From Candidatus Thorarchaeota archaeon (GTDB lineage Archaea > Asgardarchaeota > Thorarchaeia > Thorarchaeales > Thorarchaeaceae), in contig JABCTV010000011.1 in NCBI GenBank assembly GCA_018238205.1, forward strand, positions 1 through 36,491: a stretch of DNA of 36,491 bases, read 5' to 3'. A program made the position numbers and the translations under genes. Position 1 is the stretch's first letter. The number at the start of each line of letters is the position of its first letter. The notes beneath the pieces are model-generated. The model worked only from the letters and a program-made list of their open reading frames with translations, made no database searches and was not told the origin of the DNA. Below are positions 8,049-15,510 of this stretch, in pieces.

Positions 8049-8093
8049 TTACTTGAGATTATGCTTCTTTACAAACTCAGATAGAATACCGTG
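8049..8093 (-). pseudogene. 3' relic of a second COG2403-type GTPase gene
   Basis: Read on the minus strand, these bases encode HGILSEFVKKHNLK and a stop. The intact gene at 9145-10476 ends DDVLTEFVKKHKLK and a stop. Roughly three quarters of the bases match and several differences are at third positions, so the piece is a diverged paralogue rather than a recent copy. Similarity stops just upstream, where the next gene's leader begins. There is no start codon or remaining body, so it cannot be a functional gene. Confidence 0.6.
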
Positions 8094-8151
8094 TTGAGCA
8101 AAAAAAATATAACAAAGTGCTGGAAGTATATTGGTATACGGAGGCGGACAA

Positions 8152-9099
8152 TTGGCTTTTGAAGACGAGCTGGGACATGATCCATCTCAGCCACCTGTTG
8201 ATGATTATTCTCTCAGTGCGTTTGGGCTTGTATCGAAAACTATTGGCTTGTGGACTAGTAAATTTGTTCAATACGTCTTCATAGTTGGTCTTGTGAATGT
8301 TGCTCTCACTCTGATTTCATTTGTAGTGCTTTCCACGTTGTTTGGAATCATCGGAGTCTTGGAAACAGACCCCATAAGCTATGTATTCAGTATTTTCACA
8401 CTAACCTCATTTCCAGATACGACACGGATTGCCATTTCAATTATATTTGCAGTCATAGCAGTCGTCATCGGTGCTGTACTGATAGGAGCGGCAATCAAAT
8501 TTGCTCTTGATGACTATGCCGGACAGGAGGCGGATATTGGAATGAGTTTCTCACATTCATTTGGAAAAGTTGCTAGAATTGTGACTGTCCAATTGGTGAT
8601 GACGTTTATCGTTTCAATTGTATTGTTTCCCAGTATATCTTTGATGACTAGGTCATTGGAAGGTTTTGACATTTCTGACCCGTACAATCCTATCATTACT
8701 CCAGAAGCGATTCAGCTAATGATGATGGGTAGCATACTCTTGTTAGTGGGTGGGATATTTGTGCTCTATATATCCACGAGGTTATATCCAGCAGCAGCTA
8801 TTGTGGTGGACACTAATCTCTCTGCCATTGATGCGCTGAGGAAATCTTGGAAAATAACCAGTGGAAATGTGTTGCATGTTCTAGGAGCTATATTCCTCAT
8901 GGGTATTGTAACAGCCCTATTGGGTCTTCTTGGTCTAGGAATAGCTGCAGTGTTATCTCTCAATCCATACACAATTGTCATTGAAGTCTGTATAACCTCC
9001 CTTTTGTTCAGTGCCCTATTTCCAATTTTCATTGCAGTGCTTTATCGCGATTTGATGTCTCGAACTGAGGAATCTGGTCTTCCAGAGTATGTGTTGTAG
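8152..9099 (+). CDS. Polytopic membrane protein, GPDPase-membrane-domain-like
   Basis: A 315-residue membrane protein starting MAFEDELGHDPSQPP. A soluble acidic N-terminus of about 20 residues precedes roughly six long membrane segments. A conserved-looking connector, VVDTNLSAIDALRKSWKIT followed by a helix, is typical of the large group of archaeal and bacterial proteins resembling the membrane domain of glycerophosphodiester phosphodiesterases and YciC-like proteins. Members often pack beside membrane or secretion machinery, but no activity is known. The start TTG 8152 is favoured by GGAGG at 8140-8144, seven bases upstream; TTG 8131 would lie upstream of that site. It is convergent with the COG2403 GTPase. 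Confidence 0.65.
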   Translation: MAFEDELGHDPSQPPVDDYSLSAFGLVSKTIGLWTSKFVQYVFIVGLVNVALTLISFVVLSTLFGIIGVLETDPISYVFSIFTLTSFPDTTRIAISIIFAVIAVVIGAVLIGAAIKFALDDYAGQEADIGMSFSHSFGKVARIVTVQLVMTFIVSIVLFPSISLMTRSLEGFDISDPYNPIITPEAIQLMMMGSILLLVGGIFVLYISTRLYPAAAIVVDTNLSAIDALRKSWKITSGNVLHVLGAIFLMGIVTALLGLLGLGIAAVLSLNPYTIVIEVCITSLLFSALFPIFIAVLYRDLMSRTEESGLPEYVL

Positions 9100-9118
9100 A
9101 AATTAAAAGAAGAAACTT

Positions 9119-9136
9119 GGGGGAAACCACTCCCCC
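9119..9136. terminator. GC-rich hairpin between convergent genes
   Basis: GGGGGA (9119-9124) pairs with TCCCCC (9131-9136) around a six-base loop. On the minus strand, after the COG2403 gene stop at 9145, the hairpin is followed by a T-rich tract (reverse complement of 9100-9117). Confidence 0.55.
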
Positions 9137-9144
9137 TGGTTATT

Positions 9145-10476
9145 CTACTTGAGTTTGTGTTTCTTCACAAACTCGGTTAGAACATCGTCAAGATCTGGTT
9201 TTCCAATCTCTTGGAGGTCGTATTTGACTCTGACACTTGGTTTATTGATCTTGATAACAGACTTCAAGTCTATTGGTGTCCCAATGACAATAGCATCCGC
9301 ATCCGATTTGTTGATTGTCTTCTGAAGTTCTTCCATCTGTTTCTTACCGTAGCCCATTGCTGGGAGTACGTTTTCCAGATGGTAATACTTCTCGAATGTA
9401 TCTTTGATGCTTCCAACCGCGAAGGGGCGTGGGTCGATAATAATTGCACCAGCCTTCCTTGCTGCGATTAATCCGGCTCCGTAAGGCATGTCTCCATGAG
9501 TTACAGTTGGACCATCCTCTACAACTAGGACCCGCTTTCCTCTAATCGAAGCCATATCTTCAACGCCGAGGGGTGATGCTGCATCAATGATGATTGCGTT
9601 TGGATTCACGTCCATGATATTATCTCTGACCTCTTCGATATCCTCATAATCTGCTGTTGCAACCTTGTTGATTATTACAACATCTGCCATTCTGAGATTT
9701 GTTTCACCAGGATAGTATGATATTTCATGCCCTGGTCTGTGAGGATCGACAATGGTGATAAGAAGGTCTGGCTTGTAGAACGAGAAGTCATTGTTACCTC
9801 CGTCCCATGTAATCAGGTCAGCTTCTTGTTCTGCCTGTTCAAGGATTTTACCGTAATCAACACCAGCATAGAGAATAACGCCCATATTGATCATAGGCTC
9901 GTATTCTTCTCGTTCCTCGATTGTACATCTGTACTTGTCCAAATCTTCAAGAGTTGCGTATCTCTGAGCAATCTGTGATGTTAGATCAGGATCATATGGC
10001 ATGGGATGTCTGATATTCACAGGTTTAATTCCCATGTCAACAAGAATCTGATTAACACGCCTTGAAGTCTGACTCTTACCACATCCAGTTCGGACTGCGC
10101 AGATTGCAATAACTGGTTTCTTACTCTTGATTGAAGTGTTCTTTGGACCCATCAAACGAATATCCGGACCAAGCTGATTCACCCAAGCAATTTTGTGACC
10201 AACCGTTTCATAGGGTAAGTCAGAGTATGCAAGAATGCACTGCTCTACATCGAATTTTTCGATAAGTTCGGGCAACTTCTCTTCAGGATATATTTGGATA
10301 CCCTTTGGGTAAAGAGGACCTGAAAGTTCGGGTGGATACATACGATCTCCGATTCCAGGGATTTGCTCGGCAGTAAAGGCAACAACCTCGTAATCTTCAT
10401 TGTCTCGAAAGTAGACATTGAAGTTTTGGAAGTCTCTTCCGGCTGCTCCCATGATAATGACTTTCTTTTTACTCAT
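9145..10476 (-). CDS. COG2403 P-loop GTPase / cyclic 2,3-diphosphoglycerate synthetase-like
   Basis: A 443-residue cytoplasmic P-loop enzyme of the family that contains cyclic 2,3-diphosphoglycerate synthetase and archaeal predicted GTPases (COG2403). The N-terminus KKVIIMGAAGRDFQNFN is a Rossmann-like first strand and glycine loop; the Walker A is AVRTGCGKSQTSRR around residue 145; acidic metal-binding stretches include LITWDGGNNDFSF and DLLITIVDPHRPGHE; VVIINKVATADYED resembles the NKxD specificity motif. The start ATG 10476 is chosen because GGAG lies eleven bases upstream; the frame extends further to 10524. Length fits the family. Whether it makes the cyclic osmolyte or is another GTPase cannot be settled. 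A diverged 3' relic of a sister gene lies at 8049-8093. Confidence 0.8.
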   Translation of the reverse strand: MSKKKVIIMGAAGRDFQNFNVYFRDNEDYEVVAFTAEQIPGIGDRMYPPELSGPLYPKGIQIYPEEKLPELIEKFDVEQCILAYSDLPYETVGHKIAWVNQLGPDIRLMGPKNTSIKSKKPVIAICAVRTGCGKSQTSRRVNQILVDMGIKPVNIRHPMPYDPDLTSQIAQRYATLEDLDKYRCTIEEREEYEPMINMGVILYAGVDYGKILEQAEQEADLITWDGGNNDFSFYKPDLLITIVDPHRPGHEISYYPGETNLRMADVVIINKVATADYEDIEEVRDNIMDVNPNAIIIDAASPLGVEDMASIRGKRVLVVEDGPTVTHGDMPYGAGLIAARKAGAIIIDPRPFAVGSIKDTFEKYYHLENVLPAMGYGKKQMEELQKTINKSDADAIVIGTPIDLKSVIKINKPSVRVKYDLQEIGKPDLDDVLTEFVKKHKLK

Positions 10477-10708
10477 AATCAAATCCACTCCTTGCGAAGT
10501 GTGGGTTCCTGAGTCTGCTGACATCTAGGGCTTGTTAAGAAATTGTTGGTTCCGTCAATAATGCAATTTTGTTCCTATTCTCTGGAGATTTTTGTGGTTT
10601 TGATTCCGATTTTTCGAATGGAAAACGGTACTATCTATGAATAAGTGGAGTGTTTTTACTAGAATTCATTAATACGAGATATGCTTTCTAAAAATCGTAG
10701 TGTGTATC

Positions 10709-10728
10709 TTCCGTCAAGCTCGTCGGAA
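10709..10728. promoter_or_regulatory. Imperfect 20-base palindrome, candidate operator
   Basis: The halves TTCCGTCAAG and CTCGTCGGAA match as inverted repeats at 8 of 10 positions, ending in perfect TTCCG/CGGAA arms. It lies about 35 bases upstream of the TATA box of the E2F-like gene. It could be an autoregulatory site, but no second copy was seen in the window. Confidence 0.3.
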
Positions 10729-10762
10729 AATCGCAATATAGCTGAGAGCAATACAAAGACCT

Positions 10763-10770
10763 AAATATAT
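10763..10770 (+). promoter_or_regulatory. TATA box of the E2F-like gene
   Basis: AAATATAT, preceded by a purine-rich stretch that could act as a BRE. Transcription would start near 10792-10796, leaving a leader of about 40 bases before TTG 10837. Confidence 0.5.
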
Positions 10771-10836
10771 GATGCAATCAGTATGAAGGAAGTTGGCTAA
10801 GAGGAGCCATCGCCGGATATTCAGTGGGGTGCAGAG

Positions 10837-11388
10837 TTGAAACTTGTTGACCTGGCTCAGGAGTCAGTAAAGATTCTCCAAGAGTGTGGAGAAGATGGGA
10901 TTAAGAGTGATCTTTTGGCTGAGAAGTTAGAAACCCCCAAACGGCGAGTCTATGATGTTATTGCTGTATTGAAAGCTTTAGGTCATGTTGAAACAAGCAG
11001 GAAATTTGATGGCACGACTATAACATGGATAGATAAATCCAAGGATTTTATTGCAAAGAATGTGCATGATGAGCTTCGAATACAACTTGTGGAAGAGAGT
11101 GATGGGCGCAAGAACTTTCAAGTTCAAGTTGCAGAATTGAAGGAACATCTTAGGATTACTAGATCCAAACTCCGACATGATGTCCAAGCAGTAGCGATGG
11201 TGAACAAATCCGAGTTTAACACAACCCAACTGAGAGTAAGAGCACTCTCAAGTAGCGGTATTAAACGTGTGAAGCATGATGGAATTGAAGTGCTTATTAT
11301 CACAAATGAATCTGGTATAGTTGTGGACCCTTCTGAGATTGAAATTGATGAGCATGAAGATCTACTCAAGAATTTGCAACGACTTTAA
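10837..11388 (+). CDS. E2F/DP-like winged-helix transcription factor
   Basis: A 183-residue DNA-binding protein. Residues 1-70 form a winged helix with the hallmark recognition helix KRRVYDVIAVLKALGHVE followed by a wing ending ITWIDK. Eukaryotic E2F and DP proteins have (K/R)RR(I/V)YD-x2-NVL at the same position and a final IxW. It is followed by a leucine-rich helical stretch (residues about 85-125) and a beta-rich end with EVLIITNESGIVVDPSE, recalling the coiled-coil and marked-box order of E2F. The RRxYD residues contact DNA in E2F/DP. The start is TTG 10837; a stop at 10798 excludes a much longer form. A generic archaeal winged-helix origin is the alternative. Confidence 0.7.
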   Translation: MKLVDLAQESVKILQECGEDGIKSDLLAEKLETPKRRVYDVIAVLKALGHVETSRKFDGTTITWIDKSKDFIAKNVHDELRIQLVEESDGRKNFQVQVAELKEHLRITRSKLRHDVQAVAMVNKSEFNTTQLRVRALSSSGIKRVKHDGIEVLIITNESGIVVDPSEIEIDEHEDLLKNLQRL

Positions 11389-11391
11389 GTT

Positions 11392-11799
11392 TCAGCTTCT
11401 TACCTTGATATGAACCATACTTCCTCTCCTTACATCTTTCAGTAAAGCAAGGTCTGTTTCTGAAGATGTGATTTTCCCAAGTATGTTTACTTTGCTATAC
11501 GTTCGCAAGTCTTCTAGATAAATACAAAGAGTATCCCCGAGAGGCATGTAGGATATATCACCTTTCTTTACATCATTCGTTGGTTTTGCATATCCCTTTG
11601 AAATACCTAAGGTGATTTGCATCTCTGTACGCATCAGAGCAGTTCTCCCCTTAATGGGAAGTAAAGACTTTATCTCCTCAACAATGAGTGGTGCATGGAT
11701 TCTATTGAGGAATCCTTCTAGAACTAGATTTTCTTCGAATTCAAAGTTTAGATGAAGATCTGTATCACTCAAATCTGGCATACCATCTTCTTGAAACAT
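11392..11799 (-). CDS. Cyclophilin-like fold protein (COG2164/DUF369, TM1367-like)
   Basis: A 135-residue protein of the small cyclophilin-like beta-barrel family typified by TM1367. The matching order is an early helix-strand region (APLIVEEIKSLLPIKGRTAL), the central signature VKKGDISYMPLGDTLCIYLED and the later SKVNILGKITSSETDLALLK, then a last strand ending MVHIKVRS. Members share the cyclophilin fold but generally lack its proline-isomerase active site; their ligand is unknown. The N-terminus has about 15 extra acidic residues; ATG 11781 is an alternative start. Its 3' end almost touches the E2F-like gene, and it is divergent from the VWA cluster with 97 bases between. Confidence 0.7.
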   Translation of the reverse strand: MFQEDGMPDLSDTDLHLNFEFEENLVLEGFLNRIHAPLIVEEIKSLLPIKGRTALMRTEMQITLGISKGYAKPTNDVKKGDISYMPLGDTLCIYLEDLRTYSKVNILGKITSSETDLALLKDVRRGSMVHIKVRS

Positions 11800-11896
11800 G
11801 AGCCTTAAAATGTTCTACGCTTAGGTCAGCGGCAAAGGCTTAATTGGTCTAAGAAGATAGAATGAATTGGAGCGGATATGACTGCCACTAACAAGA

Positions 11897-13009
11897 ATGG
11901 ATGTAGCATTTGTCGTAGATACGACAGGTTCAATGAAAGATGATATACGAGCTGTCAAAGATAGTCTTTCCGAAATTGTTAACCACATCACCTCACGAAC
12001 TGAAGATCTTGAGATTCGATTTGGAGTTGTTTCCTACCGTGATCATCCACCTCAAGATAGGTCCTATGTCACTAAAGTCTTTGATTTCACAGATCGGATT
12101 AAGCGGGTGAAGAAGTTAATTTCTGAACTGCGTCCTTCTGAAGGGGGCGATACCCCTGAAGCTGTTGCAGATGGCCTGTTTGATGCACGTACGAGATTAT
12201 CCTGGGAGAAAGATTCGTACAAGGTGATGCTGTTGGTTGGAGATGCACCACCTCATGGAAAGAAGTATAATTCTATTGGAGATGATTATTTTCCAGATGG
12301 ATGTCCAGAAGGACATGACCCGATTGACCAAGTTCAACAGTTTAGAAAAGATTTTGGTAGTACAATGTTCATCTTTGTGTGTGGATGTAATCCTCTCGTT
12401 GAAGTATCCTTTCGAATGATAGCAGACTCAGTTGATGGAGGAAAGTATTACTCCCTGCTGGAAGCTCATGAACTTCCTCAAGCAATCCTTCAGATTCTGG
12501 AAGGAGTTAGTGATTTGATTGAAGCTGACCGAAAAGTCTTGGCCTATTATGAAAATCATGATGGCATCTTTGATATGGGTGAGGCGGCTTCGAACCTAGC
12601 CCTGGAAGTTCGCGAGCTAAAGACATGTCTGTCCAGACTGTTAGAGTTGGGTCGTATTGTTCGCTGGCCCAAAGGGAGACCTCTCACATCTGATAATATG
12701 GGCCTGAATGTTGAATTGGGTGAGGTGCCAAATAATATTGTGGCTGGTAAGGCTTTCAATTACTCGATACGAGTGAAAAATCCTAGTGCTACTATAGTTA
12801 GTGTAAGAGTCATCGCCTCTCTAGTAACTTCTGAAGGGGTTTCAGAGGTAACTAATGAACGACATGATCTTTCTCCGAAATCTGATAAGATGCTAGAGCT
12901 CAAACTTGTTCCAATGACTGATGTTAAGGGAAAAGCAACTCTACGCGTAGAAGTGTTCTATGGGTCCAAATCCGTAGCTACAGAACTTTACAATACTCGA
13001 GTGTATTGA
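11897..13009 (+). CDS. VwkA-like VWA protein with winged-helix-like and Ig-like C-terminal regions
   Basis: A 370-residue cytoplasmic protein. Residues 1-195 form a VWA domain with intact MIDAS: VVDTTGSMKDD, the threonine in EGGDTPEAVADGL and the aspartate in LLVGDAPPHGKK. Its special segments (VVSYRDHPPQD, KVFDFTDRI, FPDGCPEGHDPI) match the VWA of Dictyostelium VwkA and other alpha-kinase-associated VWA proteins. Residues 205-255 are helical and end in a wing-like RIVRWPKGRPL. Residues 265-370 are an Ig/CARDB-like sandwich (NIVAGKAFNYSIRVKNPS). No kinase domain is present. It is the first gene of a three-gene operon, followed after 13 bases by a degenerate VWA gene. No signal peptide is present, so it acts inside the cell. 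Confidence 0.75.
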   Translation: MDVAFVVDTTGSMKDDIRAVKDSLSEIVNHITSRTEDLEIRFGVVSYRDHPPQDRSYVTKVFDFTDRIKRVKKLISELRPSEGGDTPEAVADGLFDARTRLSWEKDSYKVMLLVGDAPPHGKKYNSIGDDYFPDGCPEGHDPIDQVQQFRKDFGSTMFIFVCGCNPLVEVSFRMIADSVDGGKYYSLLEAHELPQAILQILEGVSDLIEADRKVLAYYENHDGIFDMGEAASNLALEVRELKTCLSRLLELGRIVRWPKGRPLTSDNMGLNVELGEVPNNIVAGKAFNYSIRVKNPSATIVSVRVIASLVTSEGVSEVTNERHDLSPKSDKMLELKLVPMTDVKGKATLRVEVFYGSKSVATELYNTRVY

Positions 13010-13022
13010 TGGAGGGCTTTTT

Positions 13023-14165
13023 GTGAATCTGAAAGCAACACAGGGGCGTAATCAGAAAGGACTATGTTTTGTGTCAGAGGATGAAGTTCCACTCAAAGAA
13101 GGTGTCTATCAGATTTCATATCACGGGAAGACATTGCTAGCCGACATTCGAACATCTGCAACCGTACCCCCAAATCTGATCATTCTGGATCAACGAATAT
13201 TCAGTTGGTTGTCCTGCAAAAGTGAATCCGAAGTTCTACTTGAAGAATTCAGTTCCATTATTCCAACATGTTCTGAAATTAGATTAGCAATAACATCTAC
13301 AAGAAACCTCGATAATCGTACAATCGCAGATGCAATTTCACAACGAGTTAATGATTTACATGATGATTTTGATGGATTAATACTACAAGAGGGTCAATCC
13401 TTTCAAATTGATAGACTTGGAATCATATTCACCGTTAAATCACTTAATCCAATGGATACTTCTAGTCAAGCAGTTAGAATTGCTTGGGATAGTCTGGAGA
13501 AAATACATCTTGACCCTGTTGAATTTTTATCTCCTTTCAATATGGTCTGCATTGTTGAGGTAGGAGCAGCAGCACAAATCTCAGATGTACGGAATAGGAG
13601 TGAGGGTCATATTCCTCGATACACTGCTGCGCTCAAAGCCATTGAACTGATTTCAGAAAATTACTCAGATTATGGTTCCACTGCACAATTTCATGGATTT
13701 GCATATTCAGATGAAATTCAACATTTTACATTATTCGACCCGGAAACTGGTGATCCTACAGAGGTATCTAGTATTGATTCACCCTCTCTCTTTGTCGCAT
13801 TCACTAAATGGGTTGAGCGTTCGATTTCTGATCATCTAGGTCGACCATCAAATCCAGGAGTTGCACTGGAAACTGGAATCGAGAGTGCAATAGAACTTGC
13901 TAAATCAAATTCTCTCCAGACAATCATTTTATTCTTCTCAAGCGGTGTTCATACTTCAGGACCTAATCCTGTCAAGCTTGTTAAGAACAAAACAACAAGC
14001 AATGGTCCAAGAATCCTATGTTTCACCCTTGGGGAAAAATCTAATCATGATGTAATGATAGCTATTGCTGAGGCGAGTCAAGGTAAAGCAATGGAAGTGA
14101 CCGATACCGAGGAAATTAGCGGTATCTTTGATATTCTCATAGACCTATCCAGCGGAGGTTTATGA
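13023..14165 (+). CDS. CDC48-N-like/VWA protein with degenerate MIDAS
   Basis: A 380-residue protein whose second half is a VWA paralogue of the one at 19871-21160. Aligned pieces are PFNMVCIVEVGAAAQ against PFNAVLCIDTSGSM, FFSSGVHTSGPNPVKLVKN against MLTDGMTTSGPPPLKILKE, and a shared end near VMIAIAE. All metal-binding positions (DxSxS and the later aspartate) are changed, so it should not bind metal in the usual way. The N-terminal 160 residues resemble the CDC48-type N domain, with GLILQEGQSFQIDRLGIIF fitting its second subdomain. The start is GTG 13023 behind GGAG. It lies 13 bases after the VwkA-like gene and four before the coiled-coil gene, implying one transcript and a shared complex. 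Confidence 0.7.
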   Translation: MNLKATQGRNQKGLCFVSEDEVPLKEGVYQISYHGKTLLADIRTSATVPPNLIILDQRIFSWLSCKSESEVLLEEFSSIIPTCSEIRLAITSTRNLDNRTIADAISQRVNDLHDDFDGLILQEGQSFQIDRLGIIFTVKSLNPMDTSSQAVRIAWDSLEKIHLDPVEFLSPFNMVCIVEVGAAAQISDVRNRSEGHIPRYTAALKAIELISENYSDYGSTAQFHGFAYSDEIQHFTLFDPETGDPTEVSSIDSPSLFVAFTKWVERSISDHLGRPSNPGVALETGIESAIELAKSNSLQTIILFFSSGVHTSGPNPVKLVKNKTTSNGPRILCFTLGEKSNHDVMIAIAEASQGKAMEVTDTEEISGIFDILIDLSSGGL

Positions 14166-14169
14166 ACGA

Positions 14170-15510
14170 ATGTCTAATGATATTGAAACTAGATTGCAGG
14201 CTATGTATCATAGTAAACAAGTTTCAGCATATATCATTTCTAAATTGCCTGATGGAATATTAACAACTGGTTGGGTTGAGCAGGGATTACTAAGCAAGGG
14301 ACTTCCTGGCAACTTACAGGACAAGAAAAACCAAGAAACCCTTGTTATTCCAATTGATAGATTTACGCGCTTAGCATGGGAGTATGAGCATCAAGTTAGC
14401 CTCGGATTGTTTATTCTTGGAGAGCAAGGAATGAATATACCAAAACTCATTACAATTCTAAAATCTTCGAAAAATAATTCAATCGAAGCTATAGGATTCA
14501 GGTCTGATCTTATTCAAACACCTGAATTAATCAATACGATCTCCCGATTCTTATCAGAAAAATCCGAAGCAGTATTTGATAATGATTCTAATTTGGACTA
14601 TGTCGAGGAGCTTCTTAGTGCTGCTGCTGATGGCGACGTGCACCATCTTCTCTCACTCTCATTCCCCTCTGGAAAACAAAAGACAGCTGGGTGGATTCAG
14701 AAACTCCTCAAGACTGATTTGAAATCCGACGCAGTCTTAGCTAAATATGGGCACCCACACGAGATTTCAGTAACCATTCTATTATTTTCGCGATGGTTGC
14801 TGGGACTTGATATATTCAAGAAGACAAAGAATGCAATTGCAACAATAATATTTGCGCTGCCTTCTCAAATTGTACTATGCTTCTGGGATGGTCCACAGAA
14901 TATAGCAACATTTGCAATTGTAGAGGAATCTGATATAGAACGAGTATTGAGAAAGTTTACTCTACCTCTGTGGTACACTTCAAGCGCTGTGACTGAAGAT
15001 GAGCCAAAAGGTCCCAAAGTAGTGATTGGAAAACCCAAGAAGAAAGAAGATCAAATCCAAAAAAGAGTGTCCGATACTGAAACTCTTGATAATCAATCGA
15101 TTTCCATTGTTCGAACACGCTTAACAGAACTAATCAATAGACTCTCTCCATTACTTTCTTATCTTGACGTACTTGAGAAACGTATAACTAAGATCACTAA
15201 AGATACGAAGTTTCAATCGATGAGTGAATCTTCTGAAAATGCCAATGAAGAAATGCGCAGTATTACGAATGAAATGAAAATAATTGAAGATGTTTCTGTA
15301 CGCTTGCGGCAAATGGAAAAACAAATTGACAATGTATCGTCCTCGGACTCTATGAGCTCTTCACTAAGCCCTGATGAAATTCAAGGAATCGTGTCTAAGA
15401 TGTCTGTACTCAGAGAACTAATTGATAAAATCGAAGTAAAGATTGATCAATTAGACTCCAGAGTGACAGAAATTGAAACGCTACGATTCAAGCGTCGGAC
15501 TGAGAGATAG
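14170..15510 (+). CDS. Orphan protein with C-terminal coiled coil
   Basis: A 446-residue soluble protein, family not recognised. The first 270 residues are mixed alpha/beta with conserved-looking pieces SAYIISKLPDGILTTGW, LAWEYEHQVSLGLFILGEQG and AIATIIFALPSQIVLCFWDG. A lysine-rich linker (about residues 280-310) leads to a long heptad-rich coiled coil (about 315-440, including IVRTRLTELINRLSPLLSYL). It has a GGAGG eleven bases upstream of ATG 14170 and follows the degenerate VWA gene by four bases. Its last 23 bases overlap tail-to-tail with the 887-residue gene. It probably is the oligomerising or linking partner of the VWA proteins; that is inference from context only. Confidence 0.6.
   Translation: MSNDIETRLQAMYHSKQVSAYIISKLPDGILTTGWVEQGLLSKGLPGNLQDKKNQETLVIPIDRFTRLAWEYEHQVSLGLFILGEQGMNIPKLITILKSSKNNSIEAIGFRSDLIQTPELINTISRFLSEKSEAVFDNDSNLDYVEELLSAAADGDVHHLLSLSFPSGKQKTAGWIQKLLKTDLKSDAVLAKYGHPHEISVTILLFSRWLLGLDIFKKTKNAIATIIFALPSQIVLCFWDGPQNIATFAIVEESDIERVLRKFTLPLWYTSSAVTEDEPKGPKVVIGKPKKKEDQIQKRVSDTETLDNQSISIVRTRLTELINRLSPLLSYLDVLEKRITKITKDTKFQSMSESSENANEEMRSITNEMKIIEDVSVRLRQMEKQIDNVSSSDSMSSSLSPDEIQGIVSKMSVLRELIDKIEVKIDQLDSRVTEIETLRFKRRTER

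Larger units (their letters stand above)
10477..10836. other. Divergent intergenic region with promoters
   Basis: 360 bases without a gene separate the COG2403 GTPase and the E2F-like regulator. It is AT-rich. It contains a TATA box at 10763-10770, an imperfect 20-base palindrome at 10709-10728, and a smaller inverted repeat TTTTC-gaatg-GAAAA near 10612-10626. No RNA gene was seen. Confidence 0.6.
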
